Shown piece after piece: positions 1 to 9,066 of a DNA stretch of 64,000 nucleotides. Source of the stretch: Massilia sp. Leaf139 (GTDB taxonomy: Bacteria > Pseudomonadota > Gammaproteobacteria > Burkholderiales > Burkholderiaceae_D). Position 1 is the stretch's first letter, and each line of letters begins with the position of its first letter. The notes under the pieces are model-generated. The model was not told where the DNA came from. It searched no databases and saw only the letters and a program-made list of their open reading frames with translations. The stretch is from positions 149,882-213,881 of the forward strand of contig NZ_LMOJ01000022.1 in assembly GCF_001424165.1 (NCBI RefSeq). The letters are read 5' to 3'. A program made the translations under genes and the position numbers.

Positions 1-358
1 CGGGCGCACGGTGCGTGAGGCTGGGCTTTATTTTGTCATCGCGCGCCGCAACTGACTGTGCGCTGTTTGACAGAGCGAAACAGCCGGCCGCATGGGAGGG
101 CAGGTCGGCAGGCGCAAGCGGGCGTGGCGAAAAGAGGTGGTGAAGAGGGCGTGGTGAAAAGCGGGTGGCGGAAGTGGGTGCCGTGGCAGGGTAAACGACG
201 AACAGGGCAGGGCGAGGAACAGCGAAGACGAGGACGAAACGCAAACGGACGGGCCAGGCTGGTCGTCAGCTGAAAATGAACACCGGCGTGGAAGCTGCCG
301 GCCAAACGCAAACGCGGAGCCCGCGTTGTGGGGCTCCGGTTTGTGGGCAGACGGCTGA
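1..358. other. no supported gene
   Basis: No convincing coding region is seen in these 358 bases. The open frames on both strands are biased by base composition (Arg/Pro/Ala-rich) and match nothing I recognise. The only structure noted is a hairpin near the right end, listed separately as a possible terminator of the lipoprotein gene. Confidence 0.5.
316..337 (-). terminator. possible terminator of the Gly/Thr lipoprotein gene
   Basis: GGAGCCC at 316-322 pairs with GGGCTCC at 331-337, about 20 bases past the stop codon of the minus-strand lipoprotein gene. There is no clean T tract after the stem, so this is a weak call. Confidence 0.4.
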
Positions 359-826
359 TTAGCGGCCGGTGGTGCCAGTGGTGCCGGTGGTGCTGCTGCC
401 GGTGCCGGTCGAGTCGGTGTTGCCGGTGGTGCCACCAGCGCCGGTGGTGCCGGTGGTGCCGGTGGTGCCGGTGGTGCCGGTAGCGCCCGTGCCGGTGGTG
501 CCGGTTGCGCCGGTACCGGTGGTGTCGCCCGTGGTGCCGGTAGCACCCGTGCCGGTGCCCGTGGCGCCGGTGCCGGTCGCGCCGGTGCCGGTGGTGTCGC
601 CCGTGGTGCCCATTGCGCCGGTACCGGTGGTGCCCGTGCCGGTTGCGCCCGTGCCAGTATCACCCGTGGTGCCGGTGGTGCCGCTCGTGCCCGACGTCGA
701 GCTCGGCGAGGTTGCCGAGGTGTCGCCAGCGGTGCCAGCCGTATCGTTCTTCTTGCATGCGCCCAGCATCGAAGCCAGCAGGGCTGCGGTCAGCAGGATT
801 TTTGGTGCTTTGGTGATTGCGTTCAT
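359..826 (-). CDS. Gly/Thr-repeat lipoprotein
   Basis: This 155-residue protein begins with a short basic and hydrophobic stretch ending in a lipobox (LLASMLGAC, Cys about residue 24), so it is probably exported and lipidated. After [11 protein letters not shown] almost the whole remainder is Gly and Thr with scattered Ala, Asp and Ser (units such as GTTGTTG, GATGTG and GDTTG). No folded domain is visible. The DNA is a minisatellite of GGTGCCGGT-type units that could change length by slippage. The start is the first ATG before the signal sequence, with a GAGG-like ribosome site just upstream. The gene stands alone. The function is unknown; a flexible cell-envelope lipoprotein or a repetitive spacer is the most one can say. 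Confidence 0.75.
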   Translation of the reverse strand: MNAITKAPKILLTAALLASMLGACKKNDTAGTAGDTSATSPSSTSGTSGTTGTTGDTGTGATGTGTTGTGAMGTTGDTTGTGATGTGATGTGTGATGTTGDTTGTGATGTTGTGATGTTGTTGTTGTTGAGGTTGNTDSTGTGSSTTGTTGTTGR

Positions 827-1188
827 TATTTATACTCCTCGTTCACGTCTATCTTGTGCCATGCGCTCCAGGTGAGGCGGTGGAGAAACATGGCGCCAGT
901 TCGGCTTTACCATGAACCTTCTTGACAACCCAGGCACGCCGAGGTTCCCGTTCGTGTTCATTAGCAAAACCATCAGGGAACCGACGCAACACGCGGCCCC
1001 GTTCAGTGCACGAATTCGACTGTAAAAATTAGACTGCCGTCACTACCGCCAGTTCGTCGAATTGTGACCTTCTTGCTCTATTCCGCAGTACGGCTTGCGG
1101 ATGTTGATGCCGGCAAAATGGTTTCCCATCCGGCCGGCCCCCCGGCGTTAGCCGGATGGTTGGTGCAGATGCCTTTTTTTCAAGGCTT
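827..1188. other. intergenic, no gene seen
   Basis: These 362 bases lie upstream of the lipoprotein gene and downstream of nnrD. I see no gene or strong signal. A short hairpin at 1171-1186 (GCCTT and AAGGC arms around a T run) sits just past the nnrD stop codon and could help end that transcript. Confidence 0.4.
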
Positions 1189-2133
1189 CTATTGATCTTC
1201 CGCCTCGCGGCCGGCAATCGATTCGAGCAGCGCCGGGATCTCGTTCGGGATCTCGCGCGCCAGGTAGCCGAGCACGCCCATGCGTTCGGCCAGGCGTTCG
1301 CCGGCGCGCGCGTGCAGGGCCACGCCCCAGCAGGCTGCCTGTTCGAGCGTGGCGCCGCGCGCGGCCAGGCCGGTGATGATGCCGGCCAGTGTGTCGCCCG
1401 AGCCGGAAATGGCCAGGCCGACGTTGCCGCCTTCGTGCTGCCACAGCTCGCCCTGGGGCGAGGCGATCACGGTACGCGCGCCCTTGAGAGCGACGACGGC
1501 ATTCCACGCGGCGGCCGAGGTCAGGGCGCGGGCGTCGGGCCCGGCAACGATGTCGGTTTTTTCGATGCCGGTCAGGTGCGCCATCTCGCCGCAGTGCGGC
1601 GTGACGATGACGGGCTGCGCGAAGCGGAAGGCTTCGCCCGGCGCCCAGCCCGGCGGCGCGTGCAGCAGCGTGCCCATCGCGCAGGCGTCGAGCACGACGC
1701 TCGTATCGCTTCCCTGCAGGCGTTCGAGCAAGCCATGCACCAGGGCCGCGGCGGCGGCTTCGTCCTGCATGCCCGGCCCGATGAGGACGGCATTGACACG
1801 GTCGGCCAGCGGGTCGAGGCGGTCGATGGCTTCGGGCAGGAAGCCGCCGGCCTCGGTTTCGGCCAGGCCGATCACGCGCGCCTCGGGCATGGCCAGCGCC
1901 ACCAGCTGTGCGACGCTGGCCCCGGTGGCGACCGTCAGCTTGCCGGCGCCGGCGCGCAGGGCGGCGGTGGCGGCCAGAATCACGGCGCCCGGCATTTCGC
2001 GCGAGCCGCCGAGCACGAGCACGTGGCCGCGCACTTCCTTGTCGCCCTCGACGGCCGGCATCGGCAACGGCCATTCGCGCAACAGTTGCGTGGTGACGTC
2101 GTGCACGGCGGGAGCGGCGTGGATGGCGTTCAT
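1189..2133 (-). CDS. nnrD: ADP/ATP-dependent NAD(P)H-hydrate dehydratase
   Basis: This enzyme repairs hydrated NADH and NADPH, removing water with a nucleoside phosphate cofactor. The 314-residue protein is the carbohydrate-kinase-like YjeF C-terminal domain alone; the NnrE epimerase half found in the fused E. coli protein is absent. Diagnostic pieces are VRGHVLVLGGS near residue 33, TPHCGEMAHLTG in the middle, and the nucleotide-binding motif AISGSGDTLAG toward the C-terminus. The start at 2133 (MNAIHAAP) is preferred over an upstream in-frame start that would extend into the histidine phosphatase gene. The gene follows that phosphatase after a 10-base gap, so the two are probably co-transcribed. 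Confidence 0.9.
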   Translation of the reverse strand: MNAIHAAPAVHDVTTQLLREWPLPMPAVEGDKEVRGHVLVLGGSREMPGAVILAATAALRAGAGKLTVATGASVAQLVALAMPEARVIGLAETEAGGFLPEAIDRLDPLADRVNAVLIGPGMQDEAAAAALVHGLLERLQGSDTSVVLDACAMGTLLHAPPGWAPGEAFRFAQPVIVTPHCGEMAHLTGIEKTDIVAGPDARALTSAAAWNAVVALKGARTVIASPQGELWQHEGGNVGLAISGSGDTLAGIITGLAARGATLEQAACWGVALHARAGERLAERMGVLGYLAREIPNEIPALLESIAGREAEDQ

Positions 2134-2143
2134 GAGCTTGGTC

Positions 2144-2908
2144 TCAGGCCTTTGGGGCGGAGGGCACGTCTTTGCCGACCGTGACCGGGGTGCCGGTGTT
2201 TTCGAGCGGCGCGACAAAATTGACAAGGCGAACCACCAGGCGGCCATGCTTGCCCTGGATGGGATCGAAGGAATAGGAGGTGACCGAGCAGTTCGGCACG
2301 TCGCCGGCGCGGTCGAAGGCGAGGATGCTCGCTTCGTCGAGGCGCTCGATCAGGTAGCGGAAGCAGTTGACGATGACCTGGTGGGCGACAATGACGACGC
2401 GTTCGTTGCACCAGTCGCGGCTGAGGGTGTCGAGCACGCTGCGCAGGCGCAGGATGACGTCGCACCAGCTCTCGCCGCCCGGCGGACGGAAATAGAACTT
2501 GCCGACATGCTGGCGCTGGGCGTACAGGTCGGGATATTTATGGGCGATGCCGTGCGTGGTGAGGCGGTCGAGGATGCCGAACTCCTTTTCGCGCAGGCGC
2601 TCGTCAGCATTCACTGCCAGCAGCGAATCGCGCTCGAGGCGACGGATCAGGATCTTGGCGGTCTCGGCGGCGCGGACATAGGGCGAATGCAGGACGACGT
2701 TCGGGCGCTCGTCCTGCGGCATGCCGGCGAACCAGGAAGCGAGGGCCTCGGACTGGCGGATGCCGAGCTCGGACAGGGGCACGTCGACGTCGCGCTCGGC
2801 GATGTCGATCTCGTGCCCGGCAGCGGCTTCGGCGATGTCACGTGCGACATTGCCGGCGCTTTGCCCGTGCCTGATCAGCCAGAGTTCCTGTGGCCACTTC
2901 TGTTCCAT
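2144..2908 (-). CDS. histidine phosphatase family protein
   Basis: This 254-residue protein belongs to the phosphoglycerate-mutase-like histidine phosphatases. The catalytic motif LIRHGQSAGN lies at about residues 12-21, followed by an acid region (REKEFGILDR) and a second histidine in VVIVAHQVIVNCF. The PPGGESW segment is typical of the family. These proteins dephosphorylate small molecules or sugar phosphates through a phosphohistidine intermediate; the substrate cannot be told from sequence. The protein is cytoplasmic, with no signal peptide. It lies 10 bases upstream of nnrD on the same strand. Confidence 0.85.
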   Translation of the reverse strand: MEQKWPQELWLIRHGQSAGNVARDIAEAAAGHEIDIAERDVDVPLSELGIRQSEALASWFAGMPQDERPNVVLHSPYVRAAETAKILIRRLERDSLLAVNADERLREKEFGILDRLTTHGIAHKYPDLYAQRQHVGKFYFRPPGGESWCDVILRLRSVLDTLSRDWCNERVVIVAHQVIVNCFRYLIERLDEASILAFDRAGDVPNCSVTSYSFDPIQGKHGRLVVRLVNFVAPLENTGTPVTVGKDVPSAPKA

Positions 2909-3018
2909 TACCTGTCCGTCGTTGATGTTGACATGACATCATCATAGACGGATTCGACAAGTGGTCAGCGCACGATTCCGTGCGCAAACTATTAACTTTT
3001 TTCAGGCCGCGTTCAAGA

Positions 3019-4419
3019 TCATGCGGTTTGTTCTTCGCCGTCCAGATTGCTTTCCACGTCGCTATTAAATACCGCCATGTCGGTAGCGCCAAGGATGCGC
3101 GAGGTCAGCGTCCCGGCCGTGATCGACCCGCTCACGTTCAGCGCAGTGCGTCCCATGTCGATCAGCGGTTCGATCGAGATCAGGAGACCCGCCAGCGCCA
3201 CCGGCAGATCCAGCGCCGAGAGCACGATCAGGGCGGCGAAGGTGGCGCCGCCGCCGACCCCGGCCACGCCGATCGAGCCGAACACGACGATCGCCAGCAG
3301 CGGCAGGATGAAGCCCGCCGTCCACGGATCGATGCCGACCGTGGGAGCGATCATCACCGCCAGCATGGCGGGATAGATGCCGGCGCAGCCGTTCTGGCCG
3401 ATGGTCGCGCCGAAGGAGGCGGCGAAGTTCGCAATGCCCTCGGGCGTGCCCAGGCGCGTGGTCTGGGTCGCCACGCTCATGGGAATGGCGCCGGCGCTGG
3501 TGCGCGAGGTGAAGGCGAAGGCGAGCACCGGGAAGATCTTCTTCACGAAGCGCGCGGGATTCAGGCCGGCAAAGGCGACCAGCAGCAGGTGCACGCCGAA
3601 CATCAGGATCAGGGCGCTGTAGGACGCCAGCACGAAGCCGAGCAGGTTCAGGATGTCCTGCAGGCTCGAACCGGCCACGACCTTGGCCATAAGGGCGAAC
3701 ACGCCGTAGGGCGTCAGGCGCAGCACCAGGGTCACCATGCGCATCACGATGGTGTGGGCCACGTGCACGAAATGGCTGAAGGAAGCGAACTCGTTCGGCT
3801 TCTTGGTGGCGATACCGGTGGCGGCGATGCCTACGAACACGGCGAAGAACACGACGGCGATCGTCGAGGTCTTGCGCGCGCCCGTCATGTCGAGGAAGGG
3901 GTTCGCCGGAATGAACGAGAGCAGCATCGACGGCAGCGAGATCTCCTTGGCCGCGCCCAGCGAGCCCTGCAAGTATTCGCCGCGCGCCACCTCGGCCGCC
4001 GACGCCGTCAGGCCCACGGCAGTAAGGCCGAACAGCTTGGCCATCAGGATGCCGATCATCGCGGCGACCGCCGTGGTGGCGATCAGGATGCCGATGGTCA
4101 GCGCGCTGATCTTGCCGAGCGAGGCGGCGTCGCGCAGTTTCAGGATGGCGCCGATAATCGACACCATGATCAGGGGAATCACGATCATCTGCAGCAGCTT
4201 CACATAACCGCTGCCGAGCACGTCGAGCCAGGCGTTGGTGGCCGCGATCGTCGGCGAGCCGGCGCCATACACCGCCTGCAGCGCCGCCCCCAGCAGCACG
4301 CCCAGGCCAAGACCCGTGAACACCTGCTTGGTGAACGACACGTGGCTCGCCTGCATGCGATAGAGGAGGGCGCACACGCACAGGGCGACCAGCAGGTTCG
4401 GGATCAGGGGCAGGGTCAT
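3019..4419 (-). CDS. tcyP: L-cystine uptake symporter TcyP (YdjN-like)
   Basis: This 466-residue member of the dicarboxylate/amino acid:cation symporter family resembles E. coli YdjN/TcyP along its whole length, for example GSGYVKLLQMIVIPLIMVSI, LSFIPANPF, AFTSRTSAGAIP, SFGATIGQNGCAGIYPA and EPLIDMGRTALNVSG. The last two are the re-entrant loop and substrate/cation-binding regions. About eight membrane segments are expected, in the inner membrane. The likely role is cystine import for sulfur supply. The gene is monocistronic, separated by 110 bases from the phosphatase gene and divergent from the chemoreceptor gene. Confidence 0.9.
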   Translation of the reverse strand: MTLPLIPNLLVALCVCALLYRMQASHVSFTKQVFTGLGLGVLLGAALQAVYGAGSPTIAATNAWLDVLGSGYVKLLQMIVIPLIMVSIIGAILKLRDAASLGKISALTIGILIATTAVAAMIGILMAKLFGLTAVGLTASAAEVARGEYLQGSLGAAKEISLPSMLLSFIPANPFLDMTGARKTSTIAVVFFAVFVGIAATGIATKKPNEFASFSHFVHVAHTIVMRMVTLVLRLTPYGVFALMAKVVAGSSLQDILNLLGFVLASYSALILMFGVHLLLVAFAGLNPARFVKKIFPVLAFAFTSRTSAGAIPMSVATQTTRLGTPEGIANFAASFGATIGQNGCAGIYPAMLAVMIAPTVGIDPWTAGFILPLLAIVVFGSIGVAGVGGGATFAALIVLSALDLPVALAGLLISIEPLIDMGRTALNVSGSITAGTLTSRILGATDMAVFNSDVESNLDGEEQTA

Positions 4420-4683
4420 GGCGGCCTTTTTGAAAGCTAGGTGTTGCAGAAATTAACTCGCAGCATTTTATAGGCAAACGGGCAGCACCGCAGGAAGGCG
4501 GACTTGTCAATTCGATTCGTGTACTTGAATGCCTGGCATGTTTACGTTGTGGGATGACGACGAAAACAGCGAATGCAGCGCGCTTACTCGATAGTGTTTC
4601 CTATGGGATAGAAAACTTCCTACAATCGGATCGACCGGGCCCTGCGCCTCCAACCCTTTCAACCTTCCCTGACGGGACGCACC

Positions 4684-6411
4684 ATGTTCAAGAACCTCAG
4701 CATCAAGACGCGCCTGATCTGCGTGATCGGCTTTCTCGCCATCGAACTCGTTGCCGGGTTTGCGGTCGGCATCCTGAACCTGGAAAAGTCGAACGACGCC
4801 ATGAGGAGCATGTACGACGACCGCCTGGTGGCGTTGTCGCAGCTGGCCGACGTCGAACGCGCCGTCATGCTGAACCAGATCCTGGTGGCCAAGGCCGTGA
4901 CGACCCTGGTGCCACCCGCGCCCATCCTGGAGCAGGTCGAGGCGAATACGGGCGCCGCCGACAAGTCCTGGCAAGCCTACCAGGCGACCAAGATGGCCGA
5001 CGACGAGCGGCGCCTGAGCCAGCAGTTCGCGGCCTCTCGCGCGCGCTTCCAGGAGCTGGCCATGAAACCCATCATCGCCGCCTTGCGTGAAGAAGACATC
5101 GACCGCGCCACTGCGCGCATGAACGGCCCGATGCACAAGCTGGCCATCCCGATGGGCAAGGAGCTCGCCGCCCTGATCAAGATCCAGACCGACGTCGCCG
5201 CGGCCAACTTCAAGCGCTCGCAGGAAGTCGTGGCGCTGGTGCGCATCGTCTGCCTGGCCGGCCTGGTGCTGGGCCTGGCCTTCGCCGGCGTACTCGGCTG
5301 GCTGCTGGTGCGCGCCATCGTGCGTCCGCTGGAAGAGGCGGTCAAGATCGCCGGCGCCGTGGCCCAGGGCGACCTGACCCAGAAGATCGAGGTGCGCTCG
5401 AAGGACGAGACCGGCCGCCTGATGGCCGCCCTGCGCGACATGAACGACGCGCTGGTCGAGATCGTGACCCGCGTGCGCGCCGGCACCGACACCATCGCCA
5501 CCGCCTCGGCCGAAATTGCCGACGGCAACCTGGATCTGTCCTCGCGCACCGAGCAGCAGGCCGGCTCGCTGGAGGAAACCGCCTCGTCGATGGAAGAACT
5601 CACGTCCACCGTGCGCCAGAACGCCGACAATGCGCGCCAGGCCAACGTGCTGGCCGGCTCGGCATCGGCGATCGCCGGCAAGGGCGGCGCGGTCGTGGCC
5701 CAGGTGGTCGAGACCATGGGCGGCATCAACACCTCATCCATCAAGATCGTCGAGATCATCGCCGTCATCGACGGCATCGCCTTCCAGACCAATATCCTGG
5801 CGCTGAACGCGGCCGTCGAAGCGGCCCGCGCCGGCGAGCAGGGCCGCGGCTTCGCAGTCGTGGCGGGCGAGGTGCGCAGCCTGGCCCAGCGCAGCGCCGC
5901 GGCGGCCAAGGAAATCAAGCTGCTGATCGACGACTCGGTCGGCAAGGTGCAGCACGGCTCGATGCTGGTCGACCAGGCCGGCGCGACGATGAAGGAGATC
6001 GTCGACAGCGTCAGCCGCGTGACCGACATCATGGCCGAGATCAGCGCCGCCAGCCAGGAGCAGAACGCGGGCATCGAGCAGGTCAACGAGGCCGTCGTGC
6101 AGATGGACCAGACCACCCAGCAGAACGCCGCGCTGGTCGAGCAGGCATCGGCCGCGGCACAGTCGCTGCAGCACGAGGCGGCTTCGCTGGCGCGCACGGT
6201 GGGCGCGTTCCGGATCGCGGGTGCGGCAGCATTCGAGGCGGCACCCGCGCCTCCGGCGCCGCTTGCGAAGACGCCGCTTGTCAAGACGCCGATCCGTGCG
6301 CAACTGGCAAAACCGGCGGCACGCACAGCGGCGACCCAGCCGCGTCCGGCGCAGGCCAAGGCCGACACCAAGGCCACCGCCACGGCCGGCGACGGCTGGG
6401 AAGAGTTCTGA
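4684..6411 (+). CDS. methyl-accepting chemotaxis protein with periplasmic 4HB-type sensor
   Basis: This 575-residue receptor has a first membrane segment at about residues 10-30, a periplasmic four-helix-bundle-like sensor to about residue 185, a second membrane segment near 190-215, a HAMP domain ([22 protein letters not shown]), then the cytoplasmic signalling helix. The signalling tip reads [26 protein letters not shown] followed by [21 protein letters not shown], which binds CheA and CheW. After a Pro/Ala linker the protein ends in GWEEF, fitting the CheR/CheB-docking pentapeptide of high-abundance receptors. It steers flagellar or pilus motility toward an unknown ligand. It is a single gene, preceded by 264 bases of regulatory DNA. 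Confidence 0.93.
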   Translation: MFKNLSIKTRLICVIGFLAIELVAGFAVGILNLEKSNDAMRSMYDDRLVALSQLADVERAVMLNQILVAKAVTTLVPPAPILEQVEANTGAADKSWQAYQATKMADDERRLSQQFAASRARFQELAMKPIIAALREEDIDRATARMNGPMHKLAIPMGKELAALIKIQTDVAAANFKRSQEVVALVRIVCLAGLVLGLAFAGVLGWLLVRAIVRPLEEAVKIAGAVAQGDLTQKIEVRSKDETGRLMAALRDMNDALVEIVTRVRAGTDTIATASAEIADGNLDLSSRTEQQAGSLEETASSMEELTSTVRQNADNARQANVLAGSASAIAGKGGAVVAQVVETMGGINTSSIKIVEIIAVIDGIAFQTNILALNAAVEAARAGEQGRGFAVVAGEVRSLAQRSAAAAKEIKLLIDDSVGKVQHGSMLVDQAGATMKEIVDSVSRVTDIMAEISAASQEQNAGIEQVNEAVVQMDQTTQQNAALVEQASAAAQSLQHEAASLARTVGAFRIAGAAAFEAAPAPPAPLAKTPLVKTPIRAQLAKPAARTAATQPRPAQAKADTKATATAGDGWEEF

Positions 6412-6421
6412 AGCTGGCGCG

Positions 6422-6778
6422 TCAGCGATCCAGCCAGCGCACCTCGCCGACCTCGCGGCCGGCAGGATAGCCGGTATGCCGGATCCGGATGCGTTCGACC
6501 GGATCGTCCGGCATGAACTCGACCGTCAGCGTCCCATCGTGCGAGGCGAGCAGGTTCGGCCCCACGGCGCGCAGCTCCCGGCGGTACAGGTTGTCGAGAT
6601 CGATGTACAGCTTGTCCTCGACCAGCGTCAGGCGCACGCTGCGCCCCGATTCGAGGCGGTAGGCGCTGGCGACGCCGGCTTTCAGTTGGACGTCCGGCTG
6701 GCGCTCGATCGGTTGGGCGACAGTGGGCTGGGCGCAGGCGAGGGCGGAGAGCAGGCAGAAACAAGACAGGGTACGCAT
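6422..6778 (-). CDS. small secreted protein of unknown function
   Basis: This 118-residue protein starts at 6778 with AAGGAGA seven bases upstream, which decides the start against a longer upstream frame. Residues 1-21 form a Sec signal peptide (MRTLSCFCLLSALACAQPTVAQ). The mature part has beta-strand-like segments (VRLTLVEDKLYIDLDNLYRRE and TLTVEFMPDDPVERIRIRHTGY) and no cysteines. I do not recognise a family. It is convergent with the chemoreceptor gene, with only 10 bases between stop codons. Its product should be periplasmic. Confidence 0.7.
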   Translation of the reverse strand: MRTLSCFCLLSALACAQPTVAQPIERQPDVQLKAGVASAYRLESGRSVRLTLVEDKLYIDLDNLYRRELRAVGPNLLASHDGTLTVEFMPDDPVERIRIRHTGYPAGREVGEVRWLDR

Positions 6779-7436
6779 GGCGGTCTCCTTCGGTGAAGGT
6801 GGCGCGATAGGGCCTGTCTGCGGTTTGACACCTGAGCGGGAGCGGAAAGCTCCCGATGTAGCTGGCACTGAAGGTTGGTGGCCAATGCCCGCATGTTCTT
6901 TGTTAATGCTTCGAACTCGCACTAGCGACCTCTAGATCCCCGGAATTCTCCTTACAGAGGGAGCAAACATAGTGACTCCATATATTTAGCTCCACGTGCC
7001 ATTCGATCAGCATTCTATTGACTACGCGCTTACGTGAACGTTGTTTCTGCGATTAATTAATCTAAGAATCTATTATTCATACTTACTTGACTGGGTTAGG
7101 CCGACTAATAGCAACTAGCTCACAACTGCCTAAAGCGTCAGCGTCAAATCATATATTTAAGCGTCATATCAATTATATGTAACATTCTCGTGCAACCCGG
7201 CGGATGCTGTTTTGTGTAACGTTTGTTAAAAACAAAGCGCCATCGCCCAACGAACAGCGGTTAGAAACAAAAATTCGCTCCCAACGTTTTAGCAATCTCT
7301 GCCGAAGGGGAGATTTGCAACTAAAGTTGCTCGTGATCAGCTTGCAAAAGAGAAGTCCGTATAAGATGAGTTTGCCTGGCGGACGCGTCAGCAAAAAAAT
7401 TCAGTGCTTTCTTCAACGCAGACTAAGGAGATTATC
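6779..7436. other. AT-rich intergenic, no gene seen
   Basis: Base composition falls sharply after about 6930 compared with the high-GC surroundings and stays low to about 8700. No gene is supported here. GCGTCA occurs three times between about 7135 and 7170, near AT-rich stretches that could hold the promoter of the peptide gene. The composition suggests acquired DNA. Confidence 0.5.
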
Positions 7437-7616
7437 ATGCAAGAGTTGACCTATGAAGAAATGGCAGACGTTAGCGGCGGTCGGAGCATGGTCAAAGTCG
7501 CTATGAAATCGTTCGAAACCGGCTGGGCTATCGGGCAAGGAATTAACTGGCTTATGGATAATTTGCATATGGGTCGTGGTAACTTTCCCCCTATCCCTCG
7601 TGCGGGTCGGGAGTAA
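7437..7616 (+). CDS. double-glycine leader peptide (bacteriocin-like precursor)
   Basis: The 59-residue peptide starts at an ATG preceded by TAAGGAG. Residues 1-15 (MQELTYEEMADVSGG) fit the double-glycine leader of class II bacteriocins and related RiPP precursors: acidic residues and hydrophobics at the usual spacing, then V-S-G-G. Such leaders are removed during export by ABC transporters carrying a C39 peptidase. The predicted 44-residue mature part has no cysteine, an amphipathic Gly/Ala/Trp region (GWAIGQGINWL) and a Pro/Gly/Arg-rich tail. The next gene encodes a CPBP membrane protease, a family used both for bacteriocin self-immunity and for peptide processing. No transporter is present in the window. 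The antimicrobial role is inferred. Confidence 0.65.
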   Translation: MQELTYEEMADVSGGRSMVKVAMKSFETGWAIGQGINWLMDNLHMGRGNFPPIPRAGRE

Positions 7617-7723
7617 TTGCTAGGGAATATTTAGGGCCATGTCCGGGTGCTTTAAAGAATCACATAGGCTCGGACTGGCCATTTTAGATTCGCACAGGTT
7701 GACCATTCCCGTGGAAGCGATAA

Positions 7724-8460
7724 ATGGAAACGGATTTTAGTGTTGAGCAACACACTCGTGCAGTCGCCCGATGGTCAAAATCAGAACTATTGCAACTGCT
7801 TCAGTTTGTCAGGCTGCCGACTTTATCTGAGCATTCTATTGACGAGCCGGATTGGGTGCTTCGCGCCTTTTATCTTGCGATAATAACTGTAATATTTGTA
7901 TCACCGTTTGCCTACCTCATCAATTCTCTGCAAGAATATTTAGAAATTGCAGAAACACGGCCCGCGAGGATCGCTGATTCGGCGACTCTAATAACAGTTA
8001 TTTTGCTTACTCCTCTGGTGGAAGAGGCTATTTTTCGAGCCGGACTGCGTAATCCACTATACTCAATTATTTTGGCACCATTGGTAACGCTCGGTTTCCT
8101 TATTGAATCAGCAGTTGGGCTTTTTGCGTTCTTATTTTTTTCTCATTAAGCTTGGTAATCGTTATGCTGCATCGTAATCTTTTCTTCGGAAGCGATTACC
8201 CAAAGCTTTGTAGTTTGCACAGAGAAAGGTTCAAAGTCGTATTTTGGGCAAACGCTTTCTTTTTTGCTTGCGCTCATTTACGCAACTTCGAGTTCTCAGG
8301 AATAGAAGCTGCCCTATTCTGGCTTGCGGTCTTGCCGCAATTTATATTCGCTGTAATTTTCAGCTATCTGCGATTGCGAAACGGAATTATGAGCGCAGTA
8401 CTTTGCCATGCGACAGTGAATCTGATAGGCATCAGCGCTTACCTCTACGGGGGGAGATAA
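7724..8460 (+). pseudogene. CPBP family intramembrane metalloprotease, interrupted by a -1 frameshift
   Basis: Two adjacent frames together make one CPBP (Abi) protease. The first frame, 7724-8149, carries hydrophobic segments and motif 1, EEAIFR (Glu100, Glu101, Arg105). The second frame, effective from about 8141 to 8460, carries motif 2, FACAH, and motif 3, HATVN. The switch falls at a run of seven Ts (8135-8141); one more T or a -1 slip would give a single protein of about 245 residues, normal for the family. The gene may be broken, phase-variable, read by slippage on the T run, or affected by a homopolymer sequencing error. It lies 107 bases downstream of the GG-leader peptide, so immunity or processing is a plausible role. 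Confidence 0.75.
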
Positions 8461-8537
8461 TACACCTGCGACGTACGATGCTGTCATAAGCATCCAACAG
8501 TATATTGAATGATATCGTTGAGTGACGGTTCCCAATA

Positions 8538-8684
8538 TCAATTCATTTTGACTGCTTGACGCAAGGCTTGGTAATCATCGATCCCGCCTGCGATGTAGTG
8601 CTTGCCGCCCCCGGCGAGTTGCATGGCGTACATGACGATAGCGCTAAGTACCCCATCACCAATAAGTAGCGATGGTCGCGCCGG
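8538..8684 (-). pseudogene. gene remnant, C-terminal fragment of an unrecognised protein
   Basis: Read on the minus strand, this segment gives a protein-like stretch of about 48 residues (including SLLIGDGVLSAIVMYAMQ and GGGKHYIAGGIDDYQALR) ending in TGA at 8538-8540. It has no start codon of its own, and a TAA lies directly upstream of it. I do not recognise the family. It looks like the tail of a gene whose front was lost when the AT-rich island formed. Confidence 0.4.
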
Positions 8685-8770
8685 TTATATTCCGCTTGCG
8701 CCCCACCACAGCCATATTTGTGTCGAAGGCCATTCGACGAAGTCCATAACTTTGGACTGCTAAAAAATAG

Positions 8771-9007
8771 CGTACGGCGAAACGGTGTTCGAACTCAACA
8801 CGGCGACGGAACCCGTTCCGGACGAGCAGCTCGTACAAGCCGAACCCCTTGCAGGCGACGGGAAAGCAGATCAAGGAAGCATTCCTGAAGGCGCGCAGCC
8901 AGTGCGGCTACGACTATCGGCTGCTGTCGAACAACTGCCAGACCTTCGCGCGCCTGTTCATGCTGGCGCTCGGGGCCAAGCATGAACGCCAGCTCATGCA
9001 CCCCTGA
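8771..9007 (+). pseudogene. gene remnant with a Cys-containing NNCQTFA motif
   Basis: This plus-strand frame opens after a TAG at 8768 and runs to TGA at 9005-9007. It has no convincing start. Its C-terminal 50 residues look real (GKQIKEAFLKARSQCGYDY, then RLLSNNCQTFARLFMLALGAK). An Asn-Asn-Cys-Gln motif before a hydrophobic helix resembles the catalytic-cysteine helix of papain-fold or NlpC-like enzymes, but the histidine partner would be in the missing part. The likeliest reading is a 5'-truncated gene. Confidence 0.45.
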
Positions 9008-9030
9008 AGGAAAACGGAAGCGAAAACAAC

Positions 9031-9054
9031 AACGCCAACCCGAAGGTTGGCGTT
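9031..9054 (-). terminator. terminator after tRNA-Lys
   Basis: A perfect stem (AACGCCAACC at 9031-9040 with GGTTGGCGTT at 9045-9054, loop CGAA) lies 12 bases past the tRNA 3' end. On the minus strand it is followed by GTTGTTTTCG, a T-rich stretch. This is a typical intrinsic terminator. Confidence 0.8.
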
Positions 9055-9066
9055 CTTGATGAAACT

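Noticed and set aside
28..663. 211-residue Pro/Ala-rich frame on the minus strand
   Set aside because: It is the antisense-frame reading of the repeat region of the Gly/Thr lipoprotein gene plus the neighbouring gap; composition is entirely repeat-driven and no start signal is seen.
1280..2947. long plus-strand frame (555 codons) across nnrD and the phosphatase gene
   Set aside because: It is an antisense shadow in high-GC DNA; the minus-strand genes have clear family motifs.
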